Shown here: positions 1 through 14,100 of the stretch, in pieces
Layout: each line of letters begins with the position of its first letter
How positions within the stretch are numbered: the stretch's first letter is position 1
DNA from: Rhabdornis inornatus
Lineage: Eukaryota; Chordata; Aves; Passeriformes; Rhabdornithidae
Direction of reading: 5' to 3'
Length of the DNA stretch: 64,000 nucleotides
Assembly: GCA_013397075.1 (NCBI GenBank)
Contig: VWZS01006721.1
Span: 952,119-1,016,118, forward strand
Program-made: the position numbers and the translations under genes
The notes under the pieces: generated by a model
Told to the model about the DNA's origin: nothing
The model's input: the letters and a program-made list of their open reading frames with translations, nothing else
Database searches by the model: none

Positions 1-754
1 CTGTAATACCTCACTTTTCAGAATAGCAGCACACCTGCATTGTGAATAAACCCCAACAAAAGAAATTTAAGGACAAAAGAAGCATTGAGGGATGCAGCCT
101 CAATAACTACGCTGTGGTTCATTCTTGCTTGCGGCTGTTGCTGTAACTGTGTGAAGTGCCTTTGCCTTCTGAAAAGTGTTGCATGAAAAACTCTCAGTTA
201 TTCAGCCAGTAATAGCAGCTTCTGTAAAGATTTCTGAAAAACTGCATTGGTCTTTAATGGGACACAGAGAAAAAAAAAATCTTAGCATCTTTGGACCTAG
301 TAAAAGTTGCCTATATATTTGTTTCTTTATTCTTCACCCACCTAGCTGCCCACAGAAGTCCCACCCCACCCCCTGAGGTTGCAATAGAGCAGCAAAAGAA
401 ATTTTTGCTAAATCCTTGCTGATCTGATAGTGACTTGCTCCAACTCCAACCCCTCTCATCTAGCACGGTATCAAACCCGCCCCCTTTGTTACTCATCCCA
501 GCAGCCCTGACAGAGTTTAAGGAAACAAAGCTCAGGAGCAGATGCATCCGTGTCATTTAAATACAGGGATGTAGGTACAACAAACCTCTAAACGGCAAAT
601 TAAATGCTAGGATGTGCTTCCTCCTCCCTGCCAGCCGGGCAAAGCAGTGCATGGGGAAGCAGTAGCTGCACTACCACCCTGAGGACACAAAGAGCAGAGC
701 CAAGGCTGCATGTCAGCCCTGCCTGTAGATTGCAGGGAGTGTGTCCAATCCTAT

Positions 755-908
755 TCCTTTTTTTTGTTTTCCCCGTCTATTTCTGCCTCCCTCCCTTTTT
801 TTTTTTTTNNNNNNNNNNGGGGGGTTTTCCACTCCTTTTTTTTTTTTTTTTTCCCCCCCTTTTTTTTCCCCCCCCCCTTTTTTTTTTTTTTTTGGGGGGG
901 GGGGGGTG
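755..908 (+). repeat. Homopolymer-block low-complexity tract around the gap
   Basis: The sequence alternates long pure runs of T, C and G (T runs up to about 17, C runs up to 10, a G run of 12) around the 10-N gap. Natural microsatellites rarely look like this. It may represent consensus or polishing error at a difficult pyrimidine-rich locus. The 'proteins' read through it are mostly Phe/Pro or Lys/Gly and are not genes. Confidence 0.85.
809..818. other. Assembly gap (10 N)
   Basis: Ten undetermined bases interrupt a run of T on the left and G on the right. The ten Ns may be a placeholder and not a measured length. Confidence 0.98.
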
Positions 909-1283
909 TGTGAACAAATGATAGCTCTGTGAAAATCAGAGAACAAAGGGAAGATCAAAGAAGCAGGTAGCTAGATCATTATGTATCCCAGCTGGGACAA
1001 GAGTTTAAGCCTCCGGAGCTTACTTGCCAAGTTATTTTAGAGTTATGCCAAGAGAGCTGTGCCCTCTGAAGCTTTCTGGCATAGGAAGTGTTGTGAGGCA
1101 AAGCAATAAGGTTTCCAGTGCTGCAGGAGGGATGTCAGGCTGCAGGAGCCATCAACTACACAGGCATCTAGTTAATTTGAGTGCAATTACAGTCAATAAA
1201 AGTTGTTCGTTACTCACATTTCTTTGGCATCTGAGTCCAAGGGATGCAGGTTTATGGACTGAGGACCTCTGGGGCATGTTGGG

Positions 1284-1300
1284 GTGAGTGTGTGTGTGTG
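1284..1300 (+). repeat. Short (GT)n repeat
   Basis: A GTGAGTGTGTGTGTGTG run in the left intron with no other notable context. Confidence 0.85.
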
Positions 1301-4300
1301 AGGATTTTGGGGCAGAAACTGGGTTTGCTAAGAATCCAACTAACAACTCTGAGGTGCTCACAGAGTACTCTGTCCCTGTGCTACACCGCTCCAGGGATAG
1401 TCAGTGCCTCTGGGAAGAGGCTGCACACAGACAATATGTTGGAGATTAGGTTGGAAATGCAGGTCAAGAAAACACCCTAGAAATACCACCACATCCCCAA
1501 TGGGATCTGGCTATGGAAAAACACCAGGACTATAAGTGTAGCTTGGGTTCTTCACTAGGAGCCTCTTTTGCTCCTGCTTTTTCTACCTCTGTGTTTGGAA
1601 ATCCTCAAAGGCACAATTGCGGTGGATGGGAGAACCTGCCTTGCTCAGCATGTACCTCTGGTCCTCCATCCTCACTGCTCATATACCATGCTCTGTATTT
1701 TCCCAGCACCTCTTGCAAAATTTGCACTAATTCAGCTGTTCACACAGTCCTTTGTTTTGTCCTATGTTGCTTTTCCACCCACACTTTTCTTCTTCTCCTC
1801 TTCTATTAAATTTTTTTAAATTTTTTTTTAAGGCTTGTAGCTTTGAGCCACCTACAAACGGGGATAAAGTGCTTTGTGCTAAGATGTTTTCCCTCCTTCC
1901 CATGCCAGGGTTCTCTTAAAACCCAAACCCACGCCTCTGGGAACATGTTTTCTGGATCTAATTTGTAATTGTCTGTGCAAAGAGAACAGAAGGAAGATGT
2001 TAATTTCACTAGCTGCTGATTGCAAAAGTCAATACTCCTTGAGCCATAAGTGCCATTTCTCATCTTGACAATTCTTCCAGAAAAAAATAAAATTTCAAAA
2101 AGTGTAAAATATTTTACTCATGTGTGCAAATTATCAACAATGGTGCCTAGAGAGCACCACAAACAAAAAGCACTTTAAAGTATAAACCCATTTCTTTTCT
2201 GCATGAAAAGGATAGGACATGTATTTCTGTCATTAGCTGCTGATTTTGGAAATATTTGTACATTAATTACACTGTGCCAGCAATAATTGACCAGCTCTAC
2301 AATTGCCTTCTCTCTTTTCTTTCAAACCTAGAGGTTCTACAGAACCAAAAAGACCATTTCCCATTACTCAGAATAGTACATGAAATAAATAGCCACAAGG
2401 TTACAGAGTGCCACAGTTAAAAAATCACTTTCTACAGAAACTAGATCTATGTGTGAGTGCATGAAATGACTAATCACACAACCAGCACAAGGAAACGTAA
2501 AAATAAAATCTGGTCTCTCAACAGCAAGCAGTGGTTCTTAGGCCATGCCCAGCTTTCCCCACTGTTTGGAAGGAGCAGCCCTTTATTAAAACCATGCTGC
2601 AGGAAGGTGAAGGACTGTGTGGGCAGAGCAATGCCTGGAAATGGGGCTGGCCACATTGCTCCTAACAGGACTATCCAAGTAAGAGGGATCTTGCTTTAGC
2701 TATTGGGGCATTCTGCCATTCCTTTAGGAATCACAGATGTTATTCCTCTAAAAGCTGTTTTAGCTCTTGCTCTTGTGCTCACTTCCATTTTCCTGGGCAA
2801 GCACAACAAGCAAGAGAGACAGACTGACAGCCCTGTGGTGGGCTGGTCCCTACTCCATCACTGTTGCCTGCTCCCCAGCGCTCCAACTCAGCAGCAAAAT
2901 TTAGCATCACTCCCCCAGCTGCTTGCAATATCAACAATTTAATATGATTAATGTGTGCTCTGCATGTTCTACAAACACTACAGCAAAACCACAGACTTCA
3001 GGTACTCTGACCACTGTGATGCCAGCAAGCAGGAGAGCCTATCCTGAACCATGAGGACATGCTGTGACTGCCTGTGCAGGAAGTCCCTCCTCCATGGGGA
3101 CTCAAGAAGATGGCACTGGACCTCATTGGATGTTTAGGATCTTAATTTTTTGGTGATTTCAATGGGCAGGTAAGCATCAAAAAGAAACCAGTGGTCATTA
3201 TATGTAAGTCAGGTAAGAATTTGAGGGTCTGCCTCAGCACAAAGATCTCCAATTAAGTGAGCAGACAGGACAGCACTGCTCTGGTGCTGCAGCAGAACCT
3301 TCAGCTCCCCCCAGGAACCATTTCACTGGAAGCAGCAAGCCGAGGAGAATTGACACAGAAGCCCTGCATCTGAAAGTGGGGCCTTGAGCTTTTGCTAGGG
3401 GCATAAAAAAATCTCTTCCCACTGAACGAGGCTCAACACCTGCCACTCTCCTGTCTCCAGCCTTTGTTCGCTCCAGTAATGAAAACCTTTGTACAAATAG
3501 CTGTAGATTAGAAAAGGAATTAACCTCCAAACAAAGGAGAAGCTTAATTAAGCATTGCACTAAAAGAAAACAGAGAGGAAGTACAGGTAAAAAAAAAAAT
3601 AAAGAGAAGACAGCTGTACAGACTTAATTTCATTTTTTCCTCTTATGGGTCATTTTACACAATGTAATTTCCTTTCTGTATTTGCACAATTTTGTTGCTG
3701 AGGCACTGCCCATTAACAGAAGGGTTTTGTTTTTTTTTTCTTTCCATTCACTTGTACCTTTTTTAATGCTTTGCATTACAAACCCTCCATCAAAAAAAAA
3801 AAAAAAAAGCAAAACAGATTTAAATTAGACTTTGGGAGTATGCCATTTCACATACTTCTCCCCAGAGAGCTTCAGCTAATTAAACAAATGATTGCAAAAT
3901 ACTCACAATGTCAACCCTGTCAGCTTACATGCAAAATATCTACACCAAGCCGTGGTTATTTAACCAAACACAATGTGAGGAGCAATGTCCTATGAAGATA
4001 AGCACAAACCTTAGGCTGTAAGGGGACACTTTTTAAAACCATGGGTGATTATGGGGAGACCACGGACTTTGAATATCCCAGCACATGGCCTCAGGAGCCA
4101 GCAGGCAGAGCCACACCAATCTGGAAGGGACAGGAGCTGAAGATTTGGGTGGCCAGGATGAGGAGACTTCAACACATTCCAAAAACGGATGAGCACACTG
4201 AGCTGCTCTTGACATTTAGGCTGAGCTCTATATTACTGCTGGGAGGACAGGGTAGGAGTAGTTAATGATGATGAAGGAAATATCTGGATTTTTGCTGTTA

Positions 4301-7300
4301 AATTGCAGCAGCTCAGAGCAAAAGCTAGAAAGAAGCAAGCAGATAGAAATAGGCGCCTGGAGTAGGAAAGCAGGAATATAAATGTTATGTGATTAGTCTG
4401 TGCATAGTTGCTGGAGGCAGTGAAAGTCTCAATTGTCTAAAGCTAAAGGATTTTAAATTTCTCTATACATTACATAAAAACCTTCTTAAAATCCCTCCAC
4501 CCCATTTTTTCCATCCCATCTTGCCTTCCTCTACTCTAAGCCATGCAGCTTGCCCAACAAGCTCTCTGTGTCCATCCTCTCTGCATAGACCCTGTTGCCT
4601 CTTTATTCCTTCCATTTTCTTCTTTACAACACACACCTCCAGCATGAACCACACACTGACTCTCAGAACTGAGCATTCCTTTCCCTCTCACCCCTCCATC
4701 CTGCTCTTGTCTCAGACTATGTTTAATTTTCCCAAGCAAGAGACACTTCCCAGGCCAGGCACCTTAGCTCCCAGAAGGATTTTATGATCAGCGCATGCAA
4801 CAAGGTCTAACATAAATTATTACAGCCTTAGCTAGGAAAAGGTAGTATTAACTTTCTTAAAGCCTTGTTAAGGGTCACAAGAACCCACTGCACAACGTTT
4901 GAGCAAAAAGGACAGTGAGGAGGGAAGGCAGAGGATAAGGGAGGAAAGGTTGCTGTGCTCACCATGGCAGGGTCAGAGGCTGAAGCTAATGTCAAAAAAC
5001 ACTAAGAGTTAAGATGCTGTCAAGCCTTCTATGGGTTTCCCAGCCCTACTTGAGGACTGCTGCTTGCTGTAGCTCTGGCAAACAGGACTGATCTCAGCTG
5101 GGTGGACCTGCCTGCTCAGCACCCCTGGATTTAGGAGATGAGATTAGCAGGGGATAAGCCTCACTCACTTGACCCAGGTACAAACTCAGGTCTCTTGCAC
5201 TGAATGTTTCAAAGTGTGAGACAGCAGTACAAGGCAAATATTATCTATTGTCAGGTGCCATGACCATGATAACCCTGAGAATACCTCCTGAGGACACTGT
5301 CCTGGCTGAATCAGTGAGGTGCAAGGCACAGCAGAACTGAGGCAAGCTCCTACCCATCTAGTCCTCCTCTATGGTTGCTTCATGCCTTGGCAGCAGTATT
5401 AATGAGAAAACAGTTCTGAAAGGGGAAACTCAGTTCAGAACGTTCCTTTAGGAGAAATGCCAAGATCCTTCCTTGTTTATTTCACTTGTTGTGTAAACAT
5501 TTTCATAATGCTTATCAATACAGTCTGTAGAGTGTATTTGTTGAAATAACCAACATGGACATCAGTATCTTGCTCAGGACTCTGGCCTTTTCTCTGACTC
5601 CATAAACTGGAGCTAATGCATCATTTGCCATTTTACTTTCTGTATGGTGCTGGCCACACTGCAGGCTCTTAGTGAATCAAGCTAAATGAATGAGAAAGTA
5701 CCAAACCCACATAATAGACACCAGCACTGGAAATGGTCAGAAAATGGGAATTAAGGATGAATGCTCTGTTTACATGATCCAAACACATTAAAGCGTGAGG
5801 AAGCTGTGAAATCCTTCACTGTATGTGTTTGGTAAAAGCATTCAGCTTGCTTCTGCCAGATTCCCTCTTAGCAGTACTGGTTCCAGATTCCAACTGCTGA
5901 GCAATTTTAAAGTTCAGTGAACAAATAGTTTCAATTGTTTGGTTTTTTCCCATTTTCTCTGTGAATTATTCTCAAATTCAAGCTTAGTTTTTGCTTCTAA
6001 ATGTGAGCAGCAATCTGAGCAGGTTCTAATAAAGATGCTGCATTAACTTCTCCCTCCACCCCAACTTCTTCAATGTACATAAACCACCCTGCATAGTTAT
6101 GGTCACAAAATATTAACATAATGTACCTCTTCCTTAGCAACAGCTATAGTGTCAGAGGAATGCAGCCCATAATAATACAGCTTGATCTAGAAGCACAATA
6201 AAATATAAATAAACTTGTTACACTTCAGTGGCACACAGGATTCCACTGTGAAGGGCCTTCATGAATTTAGAAACCTCATCTTCTTTTTACTCTCCAACAC
6301 AGATCATTTAGAAGAAGATTTATGGGCACACATTCCCTTTTATTCCTGAAAATGAAATGTAATTGTTTACTCAGTAACTGTTATTTTGCTGCATGTCTAC
6401 TAGTAAATTTGTGGGCATAATACAGTCACACACACACTCATCTGTGGAAAGCAGTGCTCAGAATGAGGTAAACACAAAACCAGGACTTTGAGAAAATCTA
6501 AAGGGGAGGCTGCCATGAGAGCATCCATAGTTGCGGTCATTTTCTAACGAAGAAAGCTCAAGCAATTTTCTGGAAAAAAAAAAACAGCTGCAGTGAATTG
6601 CTACTAATTAGCATGATTAATCTATAAGCCTTTCCCTGTACCTATGTGCAAAAACCCCTGGCTGGGCAAAGGCAAAGTCTTCTTCTTGCCACAAGTCCAG
6701 CTGTTTCCATCCCTGAAAGTTCCCTGGCCAACAGCCCCGTGGCTGCTGCACCCTCATGCATGCTGGCCCTCTAACCCTTATAATTACAGCTGATCAACCT
6801 TAGTATCTGTTCTTACAGGCAGTAAAATCTTTCGAATACCGCTTCTTGTGAGTTTTCAAGGAGAACAAACTACATCAAGCCAATATGAAGGCAGCAACAA
6901 ACCATTTGGAGCTAGAGGATAGCAGTCCTTCTCTTCTGAGCAAACACTGAGGTTTTCAAGCCAAATTTACTTGGCTGAAAGTCATAAAATATGAGGACTT
7001 TTACGAGGGAGCCAAGTTACAATCTTAGCATGGTGTTCCACAATCAGTAAATCAGTATTTAGTATGCATTTATTAAGACTGGGATTTCTAAAAGCACTTT
7101 TTAAGAGTGAGGTACACAATTCAGAGATATAACATTCCCTCTGAATGGATTATATCACATCACTACGATTCCCTGCAACAAACAAGACACAAAGAAAATA
7201 ATCAAAATTCAACAATCCACTTTGAGGAAATTCAGGGGCCAAAACAGGTTCAAAATCCTGACATTTTATACAGCATCAGATCATTGTCTCTGGTGGAAAT

Positions 7301-7740
7301 CTCTCATTTCCAACAATATCTGATTCAGCCAAAGATTATTCCAAGAGCCAAGTGCTGTAAAAAAAAAAAAAAAAAAATAAACTGCTTACCTACAGAAAAT
7401 CCTGCTGCACAGCTGAAGAGCCATCAAATAAACACAAAACTTTTTTGACTTAGTGCTGTCAGGAGTAGTATGTCTGAGCCTAACATGATTTGCTTGTATG
7501 GGAAATCATCTGCCTGCCTTTCTACAGCACTGCTGATGAACTTCTACAAGAACATGGTAAACTATATTTCTACATTTTACAGGCTACACCACTGGAGAGC
7601 CCAGGTCTTTAGCAGCTGCTGTTCCTAACTTGTCATTAACTAGAACATTTTTTACATTTTTAACGTTTCTTTTGTAAGGGTGATTTGCTTTCTGGGAATA
7701 CATCATACACATAGAGAAAAATAACAGCAACAGAAAACCA

Positions 7741-8146
7741 CAGACTCATAGAATAGTTTGGGTTGGAAGGGACCTTAAGGACCATCTAGTTCCAACCCTC
7801 CTGCCATGGACAGGGATACCTTCCACTAGACAAGGCTGCTCAGAGCCCCATCCAACCTGGCCTTGAACAGTTCCAGGGATGGGGCATCCACAACTTCTCT
7901 GGGCAACCTGTGCCAGTGTCTCCCCACACTCACAAGTAAAGCATTTGTTTCTAATGTCCCTTTCAGTTTAAAGCCATTATCCCTTGTCCTATTGCAACAA
8001 GCCCTGCTTAAATATTTGTCCCCACCTTTCTTGGAGGCCCACTGAAGGTGCTGGAAGGTCTCCCAGGGTATTTCTCTCTCCATGCTGAACAATTCCAACA
8101 CCCAGCCTGCTTTCACAAGAGAGGTGCTTCAGACCCCTGATCATTA
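7741..8146 (-). mobile_element. CR1 LINE, 5'-truncated 3' end
   Basis: The plus strand shows the reverse complement of an avian CR1 3' end: CATAGAATAGTTTGGGTTGG, then GAAGGGACCTTAAGGACCATC, then the conserved CATCCACAACTTCTCTGGGC block, and finally GGTGCTTCAGACCCCTGATC at its 5' side. The minus-strand frame at 7826-8116 still reads RHWHRLPREVVDAPSLELFK, then ARLDGA, the C-terminal end of the CR1 reverse-transcriptase ORF. About 405 bp remain, consistent with normal CR1 5' truncation. It lies in the same orientation as the host gene. It is a dead fragment with no full ORF. Confidence 0.95.
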
Positions 8147-11100
8147 CACACTACAACACACTGTAACAGTAACATTATTATTATATTATTATAACATTAA
8201 TTTTAAAAATGTATGAAAGGCAATTTTGCCAACCTGATCCTTTAAATTTGTACCTATCTGTGAATATACAGAAGCCCTCCACTGAACTACCATGTCCCCA
8301 CCTCCAACACAGCCATATGTTTCCAGAGGAATCCTCTAGAAAAACAGGGTTTTCATCTCCTCCATCCTTCCAGGTGATGATGACACACTTCAGTTATGTC
8401 ATGGAGCCCTTCTCTAGATACGACCCACACGACACAGTGCAAGAGATGGACACAACACACACCAAAGGATGCCAGCAGCATGGATGCAGTGGCAAATCCT
8501 GGCTTTCTAGGAGCTAAGCTCTCTGTGCCAGAGGACTCCCACAGGAAGTGCTACCTCACATCATGTGCCTTTTTAACATCACTGGATGTGTAAAATGAAG
8601 GCCAGTTATGCCTCTCAATCAAAGCACTGCAGACCAATCCTAGTCTCTTTCACACAGGCATATGGCTTAAGAAATCAGTGAACCTGAAATTTGATCTCTC
8701 ATATGATTTATTTGCCATCTTCTCCCATTACACAAATATAAATATAGCAGGCATTTTTCTGCAGCCCTGAAATGATTCAGAATTAATACCAGATGACAAA
8801 ACGGACCATGTACCAGGAGGGGAAAAGTTACAGTAAAAGCTCCTTCCCATTAATGGGGCCATTCATTCATATGCCCACTATTCCACAGGGGAGCTGGACA
8901 TAAATTATGTATTTGACATCTAGTTATGGACGATTATATCTGACATAATGAAGTTATAATGGAAGGAGTTTGCACATTGTTTGGTTATTAAGTGCCCATT
9001 TCTTGTCCCTGCACCAGGTGCAATGGTGATAGGCCATACAAATCATCCAGAAGAAATGCCAAAATGGGCTCCCTTACTGATAAAGCACCACACATGTTTA
9101 TTAATTTAACAGCTTGTCTTATGTCTCCCCCATCTGCTCATTTAAAGCAGTTATTTGCCCTATAAATATTTCAGGAAGAGAAGTGTAGCCAAAAATTAGT
9201 CTGGCAGAAAAAGAAAAAAAAAGTTTGAGAAGGGTCTGATGCTGTATGCAGCACTACACTCTTTTTTTTTTTCACATTGAACTGGTTCAACAGCTTTTTT
9301 CCAAGCTGGTAATAGGACATTCACTTTAGATTAGTGATGCTTGAGGGTGCACCACCACAGCTGACTCTACTTTCCAGCTGTTGTCACTGTCAGGTGGGTG
9401 AAAACTTCCACCACTGATGGCGAGTGGCAAAACTCAGTGCAGCGGAAAATGAAAGCCACTGTCAAAAGAATCTCCTGGGTGCATGTCCATGTCCATTTTG
9501 AGCTTATCAGGTCATACAGTGGTTTCAAACGGCCTACAAAGAGTAACATTTCAAGGCATCTTTAAATCACAGCTCAGGCTGATCTCCATAGCAAATCTCC
9601 TTTACAAGGTAGTAGTTAGCTGGTAAAAAAAAAGCTTCTTAAAAAGTGTCCTTTTAAATTTTTTTTTCAGGTAACTAAGAATAATGGAAAAGGTGTTAAA
9701 TATCACTCAGACTGTTCTTCCTCCCTTCCTCAAAATCCTTAAATATTTTCAAGTGTAAATATGAACAGTTTCCACCAGCACACAGGAGTTAGCACTCCTC
9801 CTTGAGAGACTTTGTTAGCTCCAGCTTTCAGCTAGAGCAAATGCTGTTATCTTATAAATAAACAGCAATGCCCCAAGGTACTCCTCTGCAGTGAAAACAC
9901 ACATTCCAGAGAAATCAGAGCAACAGTTCAGCACCACAGTGAAAACCAAAATGGTGAGCAGCATGCAATTAACTCTTTCTGACTGTGGAGAGCTACGGGA
10001 TGCAAGGCAGGAGCTCACTGATGGCAGCAAGCAAACAGGAGAACTACAGGCTGGCTGCAAGATTTCCAGGAGCTCTGGCTGCTCTGGTTGTGATACTCAT
10101 TAGCCCCACCCATGACACCTAATGAGAAATTAATAAATATGGAGCATGGCCCATGTTCAAAGCAGCTGCCTGCCCCAGGAACATCACTGTAGTCCAGAAA
10201 GGCGAACATTTCAGTACAGACCTGAGCCACAATGGGAGATTTTCTGAGAGCTCTGCATAAAACTGAGAAATGTGTTGTATCAGAGCTCACGTCCCTCCAC
10301 CATTTTCAGGATCCAAACAAACTCCATATCTGGCAGTAGATTCCTGCATCCACACCTACCAACTCACCCAAAACCCACCCCACTGCAATGTCAACCTGTT
10401 TGAAGATGGATATCCAGCCTCGAATGAGGCTGTAATAACAAGGGGGGGAAAAAAAAACATAAACAGAACTCAAACAAACAGCAAAGGAACACAACAAACA
10501 AATCTCTGTAGACAGCTTCAAGAACAGACTTTGAAACAAGGCAGCTGCGAATTCACAGTACATGAGGCTTGTAGTCATTGCAAAACCTTTCCACTGATGG
10601 TGCAGGTGTGGTGACAGTCACCTCCCTTCAACCCAACTGGTGCAATACCAGTCACCTGCATGCCTCTCACACACTGCTTTCCTAAAATCCACACGGGATA
10701 ACAGAACCGTGCTGACTTGCTGCAACGAGCACTCACACCCCATGCTGGAGTGAGAGGGATGCTCTAGTGGGCTCAGGGCAGCCACAAAGGGGAAGCCCTG
10801 AGAGATGTCATCCTTGAAAAAAAGGCTGAGCAAAACCAAAGTACATGATCAAGAAAGAGCAGGACACAACACAGCATCCCAGAATTGCATAGGGAAAAGG
10901 GGATGAGGGTCCTGAGCATAGCAGACCCCAAACAGCATTCACTGCAGGATCCTTTCTTGTCTTAAAGGCATCAAATAAGTCTTTCCCCTGGACTCTTCCA
11001 CCTGAATGATGTGAGGAAAATAATATTGCCTTAAGAAGCTGGAAACATATAGCTAACTCAGAAGGAACAGGATGAGTGAAAGCAGGACCCCTGAGAGCAG

Positions 11101-14100
11101 CAGAGGGACACTGCAAAGGACTCCTGAGCAGACAGAATGCCTTCCCCAAGGGGACTCCAGCAGAAAATGAAAAAGCCTGGAGACAGAAGGTGCCTGGCCA
11201 CTGTTGGCTCACAGCAGAGAGTCCAGAACAGCACCTCTCTCATAGTGCTGGATCTGGGGAGGGAGAGGCAGGCAGGCTGGTGTCCCAGGGCCTGGTGAGC
11301 ACAGGATATGTGACCCCACATGTCAGCTTGAATCAAGGCAAGGAGTGCCACTGGGCCTCCCTGCCCAGCACTCCCCTTTCTCTGGACCTGGGAAGGAGGA
11401 CTGGGACTGTGCAATAAACCCAGCTGTCAGATCCTCCTACATCATCTGCAAAGCTGTCGACCCTCTTGGGACCTTTGGGAGGGAAAAAAATAAATAAGAC
11501 CCAGACTGCATCCTTACAAAAAGCCTACACTATTTTTGGTTATAAGATTTCACTGTGCTTCTGTTGTTCAGGAAAGGGTCTCCCTCAGAGACTGCAGATG
11601 CAAAGGGGGAGGAAATGGCAGAATGGATCCAGGTTTTGAAGAAAGAAAGCACAAAGGGACATCTTCCACTAAGATGGAAAAGAAAGGTGCAAACCAGCAA
11701 AACCTCTGGTTCCCTGATGTGCTGTCTAAGGACTAGGACCAGATTCTGTGTTTATGGAATATGAACCTGATAACTGAGGTTTACAGGAAAACCTCTCACA
11801 GTGCCTTAACACAGTGCCATAACAACCTCCCTGGCTAAAGAAATCTGCACAGAAGGGTAAGAACTTCCTGTGCCTCCTTCATTTGCTATTTTATTTCTAG
11901 AACTGGGAACCAGTACAGAGTTTTGCTTATCAGTTCATGTTTAGGAAATGTACTGACTTCAAGTATATCAATCTCCAAGATAACTAGGCTCTGGATTTCA
12001 GCTTAGAAGGAAACCTTTACAAAACATCAGCTCAACAGTGCAGGAGAGCTTCTCAGGCTGCCTAGCTTTAAATGCCAGGCATACATTTCAAGTTTAATAT
12101 GATTCCACATATACGTTAAAATCTGCTTCTACACAGCTTTATAAATAGTTTTAGGGCACGTATTTGGTGTGCTTAATTCACTTCTCTATTGTGTTTTAGT
12201 ACCTGGCAGAATCTTGAGTATAAACATTTAATTTAATTTATTGCTATATATGATAATTCTATAAAATCCCTTTCTAAGCCAGAGTATCAGTGTCACTCTC
12301 ATCTGTGAAACTCCTTGCTATTGTTAGTAACCATTTTTAAACACAGGTTTAATCTTCAGTTAGCTGAGCTAACGTCTCAGCTATGCCTGGAATTATTCTG
12401 TACAAAGAAGGTGTAAATACTTGCATAAAAATCATGTAGTCACATCCAAATTGTTGGATTGAAAAGAGGTGTAAAAACAGCAGTTAACAGTGCTTCATAT
12501 ATGGAACTAATTTTGCAACAGCCTCAAATTAAAAAGCGGGTGGGGACTAAGAAGTGTCTTGATGAAAAATGCTGATTCAAGGCTTCATTTCTATTCAGTG
12601 ATGTAGAGTGTCATTACTGGGTGGCTGCACAGAGCAGTGGCTCAGAGTAATTACCCTGTAATGCACAGTGACACTAATGTACTAGTAAACTACTGCAGTT
12701 TATACTCTATTCACCACCAGCGTCAGGACTCTGAAAGGCAGGTAAAAATCCCCTGCATGCATAAACAATGTGTGTAAATGTCACCAGTGATAAAGTTTTT
12801 AAAAAGGAGAAGGAAGAGGCAGTTACAAATAAATCTGTCAGCTGAGAATTGCAACTGCATAGACCCACAGGAGCACTAAAGCTGTATCTTTTTTTGATAA
12901 TACAGGAAGGAAAGATGCTTCTATTAAAGCATACTACCCAGGTTCTATTTCCATTTATTACAATTAAAACTGTATGATGGCTGCTTCTTTTTGCCACTCT
13001 AAGTGCAAGGTTGGCCTGCACCTGGTGTCCAGCTTAGTGCAAGGGGAAGCATGGAGGGGAAATGAAGAGCATTGAAGGAGTAGCCAGAAGCATTAGTGGC
13101 TTATGCTGACTGTCATAATACTGCTCTGGTTTTAGAGATCCAGCTCCAGGAAATGTGGAGGAACACAAGCTTAAGGACAGGTGTTTTTGACTCCTTTGTT
13201 TAAAACAGCTCTTATGGGTACGGGGTGAAGCTTGGAACATGACCCAAGCATGTCCTAAGGTGTCAGAAAAAGTAGACAAACAAAAAGGACTCATAAGCCT
13301 AATATACTTAGGAAAAAGGAAATATTACAATACTCTGATGGATTTTGGATGCTGAGGCTAGAAATGAGGCAGCAGAACTACATGTTCCACATCCAGAGGA
13401 AAGCCTTGCTCTTCCCCCAGGAGCCAGTACCAATTACTATGCTTTTAACAAACCCTACTCACCAGCCAAGACATTGATGCCTCCAGAGCTGGCTTTCTCT
13501 CTGGTCCTCTCCTATCAAGTTACACAAGAGTATTCAAGTCCTTTTACCAGCACACAGCAGCAGTAATAGCAATCCTTCCACCACGAGCAGCTTCTTCTTT
13601 AAGATATCTCAACTAGGGGGGTGGAGGCCCTGGTGAAAGCCGTCAGTGTAGCAGTTCATGTTGGATAAACTCTATTTTACCCTCTCTGCAAGCACTGCAA
13701 CTGTTCTGCCTGACCCACTTTGCCCTGCTCCTGGTGGCACTGCCATTTATCTTGCTGAGGTAGCTCTGTCCTCATGAAGGGCAGATCACTGAAGTTTTGT
13801 TAGTCTTTAGCTCTTTCAGCTTGGAGAAAGCAAGACACAGGTTCTCTGTCTGCTGCTGTTCTGGCATCCTTCAATCTTCCATAGTCTGTTTAGATGCCAA
13901 GGCAAGGATTTACACTGACCTATTCTAAGTAAGCTCTGATTCATCACCTCAATGACAGACTAGAGCAAGAAGGTCCTGCAAGTCATAACTGTCTCTGCCT
14001 CACTAGAGTGCTCTGCTATAAAAGCAAGGTAGTAAATTTTACCACAGAACTGGAGGTTTTCAAATGGCGTAGAAAAAGCTGACGATCTCAAATGCACATG

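Noticed and set aside
604..958. Several overlapping Phe/Pro/Gly or Lys/Gly open frames at the N gap
   Set aside because: Products of homopolymer blocks and undetermined bases.
7826..8116. 96-codon minus-strand frame with RLPREVVDAPSLELF
   Set aside because: It is the C-terminal remnant of the CR1 reverse-transcriptase ORF, not a host gene.
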